From Leptospiraceae bacterium (lineage in GTDB: Bacteria; Spirochaetota; Leptospiria; Leptospirales; Leptospiraceae): a stretch of DNA of 64,000 nt. The translations under genes were made by a program, and so were the position numbers. Below are positions 1-8,850 of the stretch, piece after piece; within the stretch, counting starts at the first letter, position 1; the number at the start of each line of letters is the position of its first letter. Under the pieces are notes generated by a model. That model had not been told where the DNA came from, searched no databases, and saw only the letters and a program-made list of their open reading frames with translations. Location of the stretch: contig JADJSX010000008.1 of NCBI GenBank assembly GCA_016711485.1, positions 248,001-312,000 of the forward strand, in the 5' to 3' direction.

Positions 1-226
1 AAAAAAAAAATTATATAAAAATTTCATTTAGTTTGCCTTACAATAAAAATCCAGAGAAACTCTAATTCAAAAAAAGAATTTATCTTGGTTAGTTCAAGGA
101 AACTTTCCTAATCAGTTTTTGTAAATAGGAAATTTATTCTTATTTTTAAAGAGGATTTTTGATATTTTAAGAGAAATACTCATAAAAACAAATTGCAAAA
201 AAATTGAGTTTACCAAAAATGCGGGA

Positions 227-778
227 ATGAAATTAAAATTCAGTATTTTTGTGATTTTATTATTTTTTCTTCTTCATTGCACAAACCCCATCGAAAAAAA
301 ACGAAAAGAATTAGAAAATTGTAAAATTACAGTAGATTCATTGGAAATTAAAAACTTCCGAATGTTTCTTATTCCACCTGTTCCAAAATTGTATTTTACA
401 GCGAACATTCAAATTGAAAACACCAATGAAGTTCCTGTCACAATTGAAAAATTTGCTTTTAAGGTTTCGACTGTCGAAGGTGGAAATGAGGCTACTTACA
501 TTGCAGAAGTAGAACACAAATCAGAGCACACAATTGCTGCACGCAGCACAGAAATTATTCAAGCAGATATGCAGACTCTATTTGAAGAGAACGTAAATAA
601 AAAACTCGTTATTTTTTTCGCGGACTTGGTAAAAGCAGCACTTGGAGGGGGAGAAATGGAATTTATTTTAGAAGGGTCAATTGAATTTAATACAATTTTA
701 GGTAAAATGAATATTCCAATTCGTGAAAAAGTAAAAACTCGTATGAGGAACCCCAAAAAGCCCGAGAAGAAATCTTGA
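227..778 (+). CDS. LEA14-like lipoprotein
   Basis: The 183-residue product starts with a short hydrophobic signal and a spirochete-style lipobox ending at Cys18 (LLHC), so it is probably a lipid-anchored envelope protein. The rest reads like a single LEA type 2 (water stress/hypersensitive response) beta-sandwich domain: an early hydrophobic strand set, the phrase IQIENTNEVPVTIEKFAFKV near residues 65-85, and a final amphipathic basic tail. The role of such domains in bacteria is not established; stress protection or a structural envelope role is inference. The start at 227 has only a weak purine-rich leader. It stands alone upstream of the acyl-CoA dehydrogenase gene with a 248-base gap. Confidence 0.75.
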   Translation: MKLKFSIFVILLFFLLHCTNPIEKKRKELENCKITVDSLEIKNFRMFLIPPVPKLYFTANIQIENTNEVPVTIEKFAFKVSTVEGGNEATYIAEVEHKSEHTIAARSTEIIQADMQTLFEENVNKKLVIFFADLVKAALGGGEMEFILEGSIEFNTILGKMNIPIREKVKTRMRNPKKPEKKS

Positions 779-925
779 CACAAAGTCTATTTCTAAAATT
801 ATAACAGTAGTTATACCGTTTTTGATAAGTAATTGCACTTTTATTTTAAAAGAGGCAATAATCTTTGTAATATAATTCAGCTTTTATTTTTAAAAAAGGT
901 ATACTAAGCTAAATTGTGTTTCAAA

Positions 926-940
926 TGGAATAAAATTCCA
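926..940. promoter_or_regulatory. Perfect palindrome upstream of acyl-CoA dehydrogenase
   Basis: TGGAATAAAATTCCA is a perfect 6-3-6 inverted repeat 86 bases before the acyl-CoA dehydrogenase start. Its size and place fit an operator for a dimeric repressor, but no regulator gene lies next to it and AT-rich palindromes can occur by chance. Confidence 0.3.
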
Positions 941-1026
941 TACACTGAAATTGTTTTATTTGATATATTCAAGATAACGACCAATTTAGTAAGTTTTAAA
1001 CCCTATATTGAAAAAAGGATTGTACA

Positions 1027-2193
1027 ATGATTGATTTCACAATGACCGATGAACAAAAAGCACTGCGTGACCTTGCGCGTGACTTTGCAAAAAATGAAAT
1101 GGCTCCGAAAGCGGAACATCATGATCAAACAGGAGAATATCCGTTGGAAATTCTCAAAAAAGCTTGGCAAGCTGGTCTCATGAACCTACATATTCCCGCA
1201 AAATACAACGGGGCTGAAATGGGTGAAATTGATGATGTGATTATGGGAGAGGAATTATTTTCCGGTTGTTCTGGAATGGCTACTGCGATTCTTGCGAATA
1301 ATCTTGCTTTGGCGCCAGTATTAATTGGAGCAAGTGATGAATTACTTAAAAAATTTGTGGAACCTCTAACACATGAATTTAGGCTTTGTGCTTATGCAGT
1401 TACTGAACCGGGGGCTGGTTCTGACGTAGCAGGTATTCGGACTACCGCAACTAGAGTAGGTGATGAATATATTATCAATGGATCTAAAATGTGGATTACT
1501 AATGCAGGTGTTGCTGATTGGTATTTTGTGCTTGCGAAAACTGATCCTGCTGCTGGACACAAAGGGATGACTGGGTTTATCGTAGAAAGTAAAACTCCAG
1601 GTGTTATCATAGGAAAAAAAGAAAAAAATATGGGGCAAAGATGTTCCGATACCAGAGGTCTTACTTTTGAAGACGTAAAGATTCACAAAAGCCAAATGGT
1701 AGGAAATGAGGGAGATGGATTTAAAATTGCCATGGGTGCATTTGACCATACTCGTCCTGGTGTTGCTGTTGGGGCTGTTGGTGTTGCTCGGACAGCGATG
1801 GAACATGCAATACGTTATGCGAACACACGTAACGCATTCGGAAAGCCAATTTCATCCAATCAAGGAATTAGTTTTCTATTAGCAGATATGGCTAAAGACA
1901 TAGAAGCGGGACGATTGCTTTGTTGGCAAGCGGCTTGGATGATCGATAATGGTCATAAAAATACTTACCAAGCATCTATTGCTAAAGCATTTTGTGCTGA
2001 TATGTGTATGAGAATTTGTACGGAAGCTGTACAAATATTTGGTGGATATGGGTATAACACTGAGTATCCAGTAGAAAAATTAATGCGAGATGCAAAGATT
2101 TTTCAAATCTACGAAGGAACCTCACAAATCCAAAGAGTGATTATTTCCAAATTTCTAAATGATGGAAAAGGAATTGAACATCCAAATTCTTAA
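1027..2193 (+). CDS. Acyl-CoA dehydrogenase
   Basis: FAD-dependent enzyme that introduces the alpha,beta double bond into acyl-CoA and passes electrons to electron-transfer flavoprotein. Length (388 residues) is normal for the family. Visible marks are YAVTEPGAGSDVAG at residues 123-136 (flavin/substrate signature), FGGYGYNTEYPVEKLMRDA near the C-terminus and IYEGTSQIQR with Glu363, the position of the catalytic base in medium- and short-chain acyl-CoA dehydrogenases. The start has a good ribosome site (AGGAT, about 8 bases upstream). It is monocistronic as seen here, with a palindrome at 926-940 that may be an operator. Chain-length preference cannot be told from sequence alone. Confidence 0.95.
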   Translation: MIDFTMTDEQKALRDLARDFAKNEMAPKAEHHDQTGEYPLEILKKAWQAGLMNLHIPAKYNGAEMGEIDDVIMGEELFSGCSGMATAILANNLALAPVLIGASDELLKKFVEPLTHEFRLCAYAVTEPGAGSDVAGIRTTATRVGDEYIINGSKMWITNAGVADWYFVLAKTDPAAGHKGMTGFIVESKTPGVIIGKKEKNMGQRCSDTRGLTFEDVKIHKSQMVGNEGDGFKIAMGAFDHTRPGVAVGAVGVARTAMEHAIRYANTRNAFGKPISSNQGISFLLADMAKDIEAGRLLCWQAAWMIDNGHKNTYQASIAKAFCADMCMRICTEAVQIFGGYGYNTEYPVEKLMRDAKIFQIYEGTSQIQRVIISKFLNDGKGIEHPNS

Positions 2194-2211
2194 TTAATCA
2201 CAAAAACATGT

Positions 2212-2258
2212 CGAAGTTGAACGTCTGATTCTGGTCAACTAAAGTCAGTTCAGCTTCG
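2212..2258 (+). terminator. Imperfect hairpin after acyl-CoA dehydrogenase
   Basis: Arms 2212-2222 (CGAAGTTGAAC) and 2248-2258 (GTTCAGCTTCG) pair over 11 positions with one G-T wobble around a 25-base loop, 18 bases after the stop codon. There is no U tract, so termination is only a guess. Confidence 0.3.
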
Positions 2259-2401
2259 GCAAAATGAATGTCCCTAAACTTCTTCCCAAATTAACACTGT
2301 AATATTTTACTTTTCTTGACTAGAAATGATATGTTTTAATTCATTTCTATACCATCTTTTTATATTTAGAATAGCTAGGTTTTTCTAATTTGAGGTAAAA
2401 T

Positions 2402-2824
2402 ATGTTACAGGTAAAAAATAAATTTATGAGTATATTTCATCATAAACAGGAGAAATATACATTTGTAGAACTTGTTTGGACAAAATACACTGAGGAAATG
2501 ACTGTTCTTGAATACCGAGAGTGCGTTCAAAAATACTTAGAAATCATGTTGAGTATAAAACCGAAACAAGTCCTCATAGAAACTAAATTATTTTTTTTCT
2601 CCATATCTCCTGACATTCAAAAATGGATCATTGAATCGATTACACCTAAAACGATAGAAGCAGGTTTAGAAAGAATGGCTTTAGTGGTAACAGAAAATTT
2701 TTTTGGGCAATTGTCCATTGAACAAACTATGGAAAATCCTGCACCGAATTTTAATGTTCGTTATTTTGATAGCCGAGATTCTGCTTTAAGTTGGATTAGG
2801 GAAGGGAACGTAAAAAGTGAGTAA
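2402..2824 (+). CDS. SpoIIAA-like (STAS-related) protein, paralogue 1
   Basis: A 140-residue soluble protein with the pattern of SpoIIAA-like folds: a central hydrophobic strand after KPKQVLIETK, an IS-x-D-x-QKWI helix and a final A-x-SWI helix. It is clearly paralogous to the protein at 4679-5092 (shared KPK, ETK/DTK, WI, GL..A, EN, QT.E, YF and A..W positions). The two lie on either side of a histidine kinase and response regulator, which suggests a shared signalling role. No substrate or partner can be read from the sequence. It converges on the response regulator gene with a 13-base gap. Confidence 0.7.
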   Translation: MLQVKNKFMSIFHHKQEKYTFVELVWTKYTEEMTVLEYRECVQKYLEIMLSIKPKQVLIETKLFFFSISPDIQKWIIESITPKTIEAGLERMALVVTENFFGQLSIEQTMENPAPNFNVRYFDSRDSALSWIREGNVKSE

Positions 2825-2837
2825 GGAATTTATGAAG

Positions 2838-3227
2838 TTAGTTCGTAGAATCTTGTAAACCATTTGCAATGGCCTTCTCTAACGCACCTGCATTTAGAGG
2901 TTTAGATAAATATTGATAAATCAATTTGGAGTTTAACGCATTTTGAATCTCATCATTTAAATCATATGCTGTCAGCAAAAAGGTTAAAAGATTTGGATAC
3001 TGAGATTTTGCCACTGTGATAAATGAAAGTCCATCCATTTCGGGCATAGCCAAATCACTAATAACTGCTTGAATGCTGATATCCTTTTGAGAGAGTAAAT
3101 CCAAACCTTTTTGAGCGGAAATCGCAGTGAATACTTCGTATTTCTTTTTAAAAATTGCTTTGAATGTAAATAGATTTATTTCTTCGTCGTCAACATACAG
3201 GATTGTTATTTTTTCATTTTCTGTCAT
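2838..3227 (-). CDS. Single-domain response regulator
   Basis: A 129-residue stand-alone receiver domain. Acidic pocket DDE at residues 13-15, phospho-acceptor Asp58 in ISDLAMPEMDG, Thr in LLTAY and Lys in LSKP are all present, so it should be phosphorylated. There is no output domain; it probably acts by protein contact or as a phosphate sink/relay. Its start codon overlaps the stop of the kinase gene by four bases (ATGA), the usual sign of translational coupling, so the cognate donor is almost certainly the kinase at 3224-4675. Confidence 0.92.
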   Translation of the reverse strand: MTENEKITILYVDDEEINLFTFKAIFKKKYEVFTAISAQKGLDLLSQKDISIQAVISDLAMPEMDGLSFITVAKSQYPNLLTFLLTAYDLNDEIQNALNSKLIYQYLSKPLNAGALEKAIANGLQDSTN

Positions 3228-4675
3228 AGGGTTACCTCAGGAATATTAATTGTGAATTCTGTACCTTTTCTTTCGTCCGAATCTACTTCAATTGTGCCAT
3301 TGTGTTCCGCAATAATTTTGTATGTAATCGACAACCCGAGCCCAGTACCTTGTCCAATCTCTTTGGTTGTGAAAAACGGTGTACTAATTCTATTTAAATT
3401 CTCCTTCGCAATACCAACTCCTGAATCTTTGATTTTGATTTTAATTAATCCATTTTCAGAACTTGTCAAAATTTCAATTGTTCCTTTTGTTTTAATTGCT
3501 TGAATTGCATTCGTAATTATGTTCAAAAATGCTTGGTGTAATTTTCCTCCATTTCCTAAACATATTGTTACTCCGTCCATAAATTTTTTTTCAATGGTAA
3601 CTTTATTTCTTGTTTGCGTTACTACCATTGCTAGACAATTATCAATAACATCATGTACATTTACTTTTTCGTCCATTTTTTCTACGGATCTACTAAATTG
3701 ATTTAAGGCTTTTACGATAGAAGTAGCCCTATTCACTCCTTCTTCTATTATCTTAAAAAAAGGAGCAAGATCGTCTAACTCCTTCTTAAAAAAATCTTCC
3801 AGGTGTGCCGTTAGTGCCAACACTCCAGTATGTATAAAATTCAATGGGTTATTTAATTCATGGGCAACTCCGGAAGTTAAAATTCCTATTGAAGCCATTT
3901 TTTCAGAATGCACCAAATGAGTTTGTGCTTCTTTTAATTCAAAGAGTGCTCTTTCGAGTTCTTTTTTCTGAGCATGCAAAAGATCAACAGTAGAATTGAG
4001 TTCAGAATTTAATTCAGTTAATTTATTTTCCCTTTCTCTAAGTTGTTTAAATGCTTTAATCATAATTTCTTCATTGCGTTTCGATTTTTCTAAATTTAGA
4101 GTAAGTGCATTTTCATATCTAAAATTAATGGATCGAATCATAAAATAGATAATAGAAAATCCAATCGCAAAACTTATAAAATTTTTTATTTTTTCATTTG
4201 TATCCGATAGGCGAAAGGTGATCGTGTTTGTATAATAATCAATCAAAATAGAAATGAATATTAAAATAAGAAATAAAAAATACCAAACTAAACTTTTATT
4301 CTTCGTATAAAAAATGGAAAAAATCGGAGTAAAACAAGCCCAAATTACTAAGAAGTCTGTTCCTTTTAAAGTCCAAATGAATACGAAAGGAAAAATTAGA
4401 ATAAAAAGTAACAAAGGGTATTGAATAAAATATAGTTTTTTCGTTTTGGAAAAAAGTAAAACTAAAAAACTAAAAATAACTGTACAAGAAAATGAAACTA
4501 ACACCGGTAATTCGTAACTCAGAAAAAAACCAATTATTCCTGAAATAAATGCGGTAGTGCATATACTTAACGCTAATATGAAAAATGTTTGTTTCTGTCG
4601 AATTTCTTCCTTAGTGTCGGTCTCCGCATTTCCAATTGAGATAAATTCGTTTAATTTTATGTAAAAATCAAACAT
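3224..4675 (-). CDS. Membrane-bound sensor histidine kinase
   Basis: A 483-residue kinase. Residues about 30-185 hold around six hydrophobic segments without an obvious extracytoplasmic domain; a coiled coil follows (about 190-255). The H box is SIGILTSGVAHELNNPLNF, the N box HQAFLNIITNAIQAI, then G1 DSGVGIA, the F box FFTTKE and G2 GQGTGLGLSI, so both phospho-acceptor and ATPase modules look intact. The SpoIIAA-like gene lies three bases upstream and the receiver overlaps downstream, giving a three-gene operon transcribed leftward from 5092. The signal sensed is unknown. Confidence 0.93.
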   Translation of the reverse strand: MFDFYIKLNEFISIGNAETDTKEEIRQKQTFFILALSICTTAFISGIIGFFLSYELPVLVSFSCTVIFSFLVLLFSKTKKLYFIQYPLLLFILIFPFVFIWTLKGTDFLVIWACFTPIFSIFYTKNKSLVWYFLFLILIFISILIDYYTNTITFRLSDTNEKIKNFISFAIGFSIIYFMIRSINFRYENALTLNLEKSKRNEEIMIKAFKQLRERENKLTELNSELNSTVDLLHAQKKELERALFELKEAQTHLVHSEKMASIGILTSGVAHELNNPLNFIHTGVLALTAHLEDFFKKELDDLAPFFKIIEEGVNRATSIVKALNQFSRSVEKMDEKVNVHDVIDNCLAMVVTQTRNKVTIEKKFMDGVTICLGNGGKLHQAFLNIITNAIQAIKTKGTIEILTSSENGLIKIKIKDSGVGIAKENLNRISTPFFTTKEIGQGTGLGLSITYKIIAEHNGTIEVDSDERKGTEFTINIPEVTL

Positions 4676-4678
4676 ATA

Positions 4679-5092
4679 CTAATTACCAAACATCCATTCT
4701 ATTGCGACTTTTTCATCGGCGAAATATTTTGTTTCCCATGTTTCACTATCTTTCACTGCAGATTCGACCGTTTGCAGTATTGAAAAAGCCAACATCGCAT
4801 TTTCGGATAATAGGATCGCTAGATTCTTTAGTCCAATCTCAGTGTAGATGGGAAAATAATTTTTCGCTATCCAAGATTGTGTTTCAATCGATATTTCTCT
4901 ATTTGCTTTCTTTGTATCTACGATAATATACTTAGGTTTATATTGCCTTACACAATTAAAATAGGAAATAAATTCTTGTTTGTGTAAGTTCTCTGAAATA
5001 TCTGCTCTCGAAAACCAAACGGAACGAATCAAATCTTTCTCTGAATCGTAATAATCTTCATGGTCTTGGCTGTTAAAAATCTTTTCTTCCAT
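4679..5092 (-). CDS. SpoIIAA-like (STAS-related) protein, paralogue 2
   Basis: First gene of the kinase operon, 137 residues, three bases upstream of the kinase start. It aligns by eye along its whole length with the protein at 2402-2824 (KPKYIIVDTKKANREIS, QSWIAKNYFP, GLKNLAILLSEN, QTVESA). The acidic N-terminus (DHEDYYDSEKD) is specific to this copy. Tight coupling suggests it works with the kinase, perhaps as an input or partner-switch module; this is inference from gene order. Confidence 0.75.
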   Translation of the reverse strand: MEEKIFNSQDHEDYYDSEKDLIRSVWFSRADISENLHKQEFISYFNCVRQYKPKYIIVDTKKANREISIETQSWIAKNYFPIYTEIGLKNLAILLSENAMLAFSILQTVESAVKDSETWETKYFADEKVAIEWMFGN

Positions 5093-5241
5093 CTATTTTT
5101 CCTGATATTTTCGTAAATTGAAAAATCAATTCGATTCTCTTATTCCATATTCAATGAAATTTCATTTTTAATCAATGCGAATATATGTAATCGAAATATT
5201 TTTTTCTAAATTTTCATTGACAACACTATAAATAACTAATT

Positions 5242-5290
5242 CACCATAACTCAATCATTTCATAACAAAAGAAATGATTGAGTTATGGTG
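5242..5290. repeat. Perfect 20-bp stem-loop
   Basis: In a 349-base gap between two minus-strand genes, arms 5242-5261 and 5271-5290 are exact reverse complements over 20 bases with a 9-base loop (ATAACAAAA). No U tract follows on either strand, so it is not a textbook terminator; it could end the DUF1223 transcript or be a small mobile hairpin. Nothing else is recognisable in 5093-5441. Confidence 0.7.
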
Positions 5291-5441
5291 GCCAAATGTT
5301 CAAAGAAGGAATAATTTGTGGATTTTTTGGTAAAATTCTCAGAAAATATGAAGATAGTTCTTTAAATGGTTAGTATAATACAGTAAAACGATAGTAGAAA
5401 TAGGAGTTTGTTCTGTTTTAATAATTCCCACCTAAACGAAT

Positions 5442-6197
5442 TTAGTTTAATTTTGATTTACTCGCCCCAAGAATAATAAAAGTATCAATATCCTGCACAA
5501 AGGAAATAAGTTCAAAATTCGTGATATTTTTTTCTAGATCGGGAAATTCTAATTTTATTTTGCCAGTTTTTTTTGTTAGAGTAGTAGTGTTAAAACTTCG
5601 AACCACATTTTCATGAGAAAGTTTACTGCCCCGATTTTCTCCTCTGGTGACAGAAGTGAACAGTCCCTTTTCTACTAAGGCAATATTTAAAACTTGATTG
5701 GCTTTAATACAATTTACTTTATATTCGATTTCTAGCGTATTTACTTTTCGATTTGCATTTAATTCTATATTTATTGTATTTTGATTCAAAAGTTCTGATT
5801 CAATTGCAGAGAAAAGGGAACTACGTTTTGATCCTATGATATCTAATTTGCCATTAACCACAGCTTGCGGGGTATACGTTCCCGTTCGAAGATATCGATT
5901 GTATTTTTCCTGTCTATCGGTAAATTCTTGTTTGCCGAAACTATCTTTCCATCCGATATAATCCCAATACGTAACATGGAAAGCAAGCGGGTAAATATTT
6001 TTTGAAGTTTCAAATTTACTAAGTTCGTTCAAGTTTTTATCCGCTTTCGGACAATCCGAACATCCTTCCGAAGTAAATAATTCAACCACAGCAAATCCTT
6101 TTCCAGTTTGTTTGCAATCTTCTGCAAAAATTCCAGACATAAAGCTAAGTAATAGAAAAATTTGAAAAAATTCTGCAAAGAAAATAAGTTGTTTCAT
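5442..6197 (-). CDS. DUF1223 family thioredoxin-like secreted protein
   Basis: A 251-residue protein with an N-terminal signal peptide (cleavage near residue 25, after SGIFA). The family mark is VELFTSEGCSDCPKAD with Cys46 and Cys49 in a CxxC-like pair, followed by LAFHVTYWDYIGWKD and the TPQAVVNG segment typical of DUF1223, a thioredoxin-fold family found in many Gram-negative bacteria. A periplasmic redox role is likely from the fold but not proven. It is monocistronic. Confidence 0.88.
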   Translation of the reverse strand: MKQLIFFAEFFQIFLLLSFMSGIFAEDCKQTGKGFAVVELFTSEGCSDCPKADKNLNELSKFETSKNIYPLAFHVTYWDYIGWKDSFGKQEFTDRQEKYNRYLRTGTYTPQAVVNGKLDIIGSKRSSLFSAIESELLNQNTINIELNANRKVNTLEIEYKVNCIKANQVLNIALVEKGLFTSVTRGENRGSKLSHENVVRSFNTTTLTKKTGKIKLEFPDLEKNITNFELISFVQDIDTFIILGASKSKLN

Positions 6198-6358
6198 TCA
6201 ATTAAACCTCTTATTTAGTATTGAAGAATTTTTGCTTAAAGTTACAATCGGAGGATATATTCTCAAAGTTTTTAATATTCGGAAAGGATAAGTTACAATT
6301 TCATTATTTGTTTTTATATTGAGTATAACCGATGAATAGGATTTTTAAGTTCGGATTA

Positions 6359-6471
6359 TATACCCTTCGCCAAAAGTAATTTCCCTTTTGTAAAAATGGG
6401 ATTCCCAAACGCCAAAATAGATAGCGAGGCTCTTAAAAAAGAATGGGTATTCTCTTTTGGCGTTAGGTATA
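6359..6471. mobile_element. MITE-like repeat, family B, copy 1
   Basis: The ends are inverted repeats: TATACCCTTCGCCAAAAG on the left and, read on the other strand, TATACCTAACGCCAAAAGAG on the right (15 of the first 18 match). The first about 65 bases recur inverted at 12575-12641 and the ends recur at 31489-31626. There is no ORF inside. Ends starting in TA fit TA-targeting IS630/mariner-type transposases, which is inference. It fills most of the 357-base gap before the small lipoprotein gene. Confidence 0.6.
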
Positions 6472-6540
6472 AGATTGAAAAGAAATGTTAGACAAATAAG
6501 GAAAATACTTATTTTTTTTGATAATATTAAACATGGTTAT

Positions 6541-6546
6541 AAAGGA
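6541..6546 (+). promoter_or_regulatory. Ribosome binding site AAGGAG
   Basis: AAGGAG with an 8-base spacer to the ATG at 6555 fixes the start of the small lipoprotein gene. Confidence 0.7.
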
Positions 6547-6554
6547 GATATTTA

Positions 6555-6833
6555 ATGAAAACATTATTGGCAATGTTTTTCAGTTTACTATTTTTAGTAA
6601 ATTGTTACAGTATAGACAAATCGAAAGTTGGCGGTAAAGATGTTATTGTCGCAACTCAAATGAACCCTGTAATTTTCACTCTATGGGGTGCACCGGCAAC
6701 AGCTTGTTTGGATGATTTAAACAAACAAGGTGTTACACAAGTTTCTTCAGCACAAGGCCCGGCTACCGGTGGAATGTTTAGTACTTCTAGACTCTCTGGC
6801 ACAGAAGCATGTCAGGCAGTTGGTGTAAAATAA
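6555..6833 (+). CDS. Small lipoprotein, TRL-like
   Basis: A 92-residue protein with a signal peptide and lipobox LVNC (Cys17). The mature part is short and glycine/threonine/serine-rich (GVTQVSSAQGPATGG), with two Cys (in ATACLDD and GTEACQAV) that could form a disulfide. The layout resembles small TRL-like lipoproteins of spirochetes, but the match is loose. A strong Shine-Dalgarno site precedes it and a hairpin terminator follows, so it is probably a highly expressed single-gene unit. Confidence 0.7.
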   Translation: MKTLLAMFFSLLFLVNCYSIDKSKVGGKDVIVATQMNPVIFTLWGAPATACLDDLNKQGVTQVSSAQGPATGGMFSTSRLSGTEACQAVGVK

Positions 6834-6846
6834 TTAACATTTTTAT

Positions 6847-6871
6847 AAAGGACTACGAAGCGTAGTCCTTT
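6847..6871 (+). terminator. Hairpin terminator after small lipoprotein
   Basis: Arms AAAGGACTACG (6847-6857) and CGTAGTCCTTT (6861-6871) are perfectly complementary with a three-base loop, 13 bases after the stop. The T tract is only three bases. It also lies at the very start of the open frame of the DUF4105 gene. Confidence 0.6.
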
Positions 6872-7026
6872 ACTGCAATACAATTATTCAATTTTCCCTT
6901 TTTCTATTCCTACTTTTTTTTTCAATTCAAAATATTCTTGGTCAATCGCATGTTGACTATTTAACGAATCGAATTCAACAAGTTTCAATTTCCGAAATTG
7001 CACAAAAGAAAGGTTGGCATTCCTTA

Positions 7027-8799
7027 TTGCACTATCACAAAAAAAGCGGTAGTAAAGTGGAAAGTTATGCTGATGGGCAGGATTTTTTTATTTCGCCTAA
7101 CGGTAAAAACTCACCTGAATTAGAACTCAAAGCAAGTTTGGATGAATTCTTAAAGAACTCCGAAAATCAAATTGAATGTTCCTTTCCTGCTAGGTTTTTT
7201 TGGTTACGAAAGGAATTGAACATTGATCAAAATATTATTCCTTTTCCGGAATGTAAAAAATTGGAAGAATTCAAATTACAGATGAGATCAAAGTCTATCT
7301 CTATTCTGTTCACATCTTTTTATCCAGAACATCCTGCATCGTTATTTGGTCATAGTGCAATTAAATTGAATGAGGAAATTCCAAATTCAGGAGATGCGGA
7401 TGATTTAGTAATTACTTACGCAGCTTCCATACCTCAGAAAGTAGATCCTTTCAGTTATTTATATAAGGGGCTAACGGGAGGTTTCCCCGGTTCTTTTGAA
7501 ATTCAAAAATTCAAATTTAAAATCATTGAATCTACTGAAAAAGAAAATAGAGATATTTGGGAATTTAAATTAAATCTAAATAAAGAAGAAATAGACCAAT
7601 TAGTTCGCCATCTTTGGGAAATGCAAAAAACTCATTTTGATTATTATTTCTTTAATGAAAATTGTTCTTTTAGAATATTAACTTTATTAGAAGTAGCTAG
7701 ACCTGAATTAAATTTGACGAAAGATGTAAAACTTTTGGTATTTCCTGCTGAAATTATTAAACAAATTGTAAACCAAGAGAATTTACTCGAAAATGTAATT
7801 TATTATTCATCTATTTTAGAAAGGTACAAAAATAAATATGAATATCTAAATAAAAATGAAATTCAAATACTGAAAGAAATAGTAAATGGAAAAATAGACA
7901 ATGGTAGATATTTATCTGAAATTAGAAGAGCGTTAGTTTACGATACTGCTATTGATTTATATATTCTTAAAAATTCAGGCGATCAATTAGATGATTCAAA
8001 AAAAGAAAATTTTCAAAATAATTTAAACCAATTTTATCAATATCGACAGGATCCGAATTTATTAAAAAGTTTGAGCGGTTACTCTTCGTCATCCTTGAAT
8101 TCAAATCCTTATTTCAGTCATGAACCATCTCAAATAATTGGCTCCGTCGGAAATTCTTCGAATGGTAGTTTTATAGATTTTAAATTTAGACCTGTTTTGC
8201 GAGATTTTACCGATTCTTATTTGGGTTATTCACCCTATAATCAATTATTTTTCTTAAATTCAAATGTTAGGTATTACGAAAAAAACAATTCCTTACGCAT
8301 TAATGAAATCCATTTTTTGCAAATGACTTCACTCAATCCTATCGGAAAATTATTGTACAAACCGTCTTGGAGAATTGACTCAGGGATTCAATCTCTATCT
8401 CAGGAAATAAAAAATAATTCAAATTCAGAAAGATCTTATGGATTTTTGAATGCTGGATTAGGTGTAACAGGGGAACCGTTAGGCGGGAAATACAGGCAAA
8501 ATTTAATTTTCTACGCATTAATTGATTTAAAGATGGATGCTGCAAACCACTTTAATTATGGATACCGATTTGGGACAAAATCGACCGTAGGAATGATTGT
8601 GCGATTCTATGAAAACTTTTCCTTTCATTTATTTTACGATTATAGTTATTATTTATATGGGCAGATAGGATTTCTACAGGATATAAATATTGCCTCCAAT
8701 TTGTTAGTTAGTAAAAACTTTGCATTAGAATTTCAATTCAGAAAAAACTTTTTTACCAATTGGGAAGAATCTATGATTGGACTGAAATACTATTTTTAG
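7027..8799 (+). CDS. DUF4105 domain envelope protein (true start upstream)
   Basis: A 590-residue product from the first TTG. The core near residues 95-210 contains SFYPEHPASLFGHSAIKLN and FDYYFFNENCSFRILTLLE, the two blocks that define DUF4105 (a putative papain-like/NlpC-type fold with Cys and His). The last 200 residues alternate aromatic strands and end in LKYYF, as in an outer-membrane beta structure. The reading frame stays open and protein-like back to 6838 and encodes a hydrophobic signal (FSLFLFLLFFSIQNILGQ) at about 6889-6942, yet there is no ATG, GTG or TTG before 7027. The real start is probably an ATT at 6883 or 6886, or the start has been lost; the TTG at 7027 would drop the signal peptide. 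Confidence 0.85.
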   Translation: MHYHKKSGSKVESYADGQDFFISPNGKNSPELELKASLDEFLKNSENQIECSFPARFFWLRKELNIDQNIIPFPECKKLEEFKLQMRSKSISILFTSFYPEHPASLFGHSAIKLNEEIPNSGDADDLVITYAASIPQKVDPFSYLYKGLTGGFPGSFEIQKFKFKIIESTEKENRDIWEFKLNLNKEEIDQLVRHLWEMQKTHFDYYFFNENCSFRILTLLEVARPELNLTKDVKLLVFPAEIIKQIVNQENLLENVIYYSSILERYKNKYEYLNKNEIQILKEIVNGKIDNGRYLSEIRRALVYDTAIDLYILKNSGDQLDDSKKENFQNNLNQFYQYRQDPNLLKSLSGYSSSSLNSNPYFSHEPSQIIGSVGNSSNGSFIDFKFRPVLRDFTDSYLGYSPYNQLFFLNSNVRYYEKNNSLRINEIHFLQMTSLNPIGKLLYKPSWRIDSGIQSLSQEIKNNSNSERSYGFLNAGLGVTGEPLGGKYRQNLIFYALIDLKMDAANHFNYGYRFGTKSTVGMIVRFYENFSFHLFYDYSYYLYGQIGFLQDINIASNLLVSKNFALEFQFRKNFFTNWEESMIGLKYYF

Positions 8800-8850
8800 A
8801 GAAAATTATGGATTTGTTTCTCGTGCCTTTACGGTAAAAAATCTAGCAGT

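Noticed and set aside
1366..1806. 146-codon antisense frame in acyl-CoA dehydrogenase
   Set aside because: Codon pattern and motifs belong to the plus-strand gene.
5217..5245. Possible promoter beginning TTGACA
   Set aside because: There is no -10 element at the right distance and no plus-strand gene downstream.
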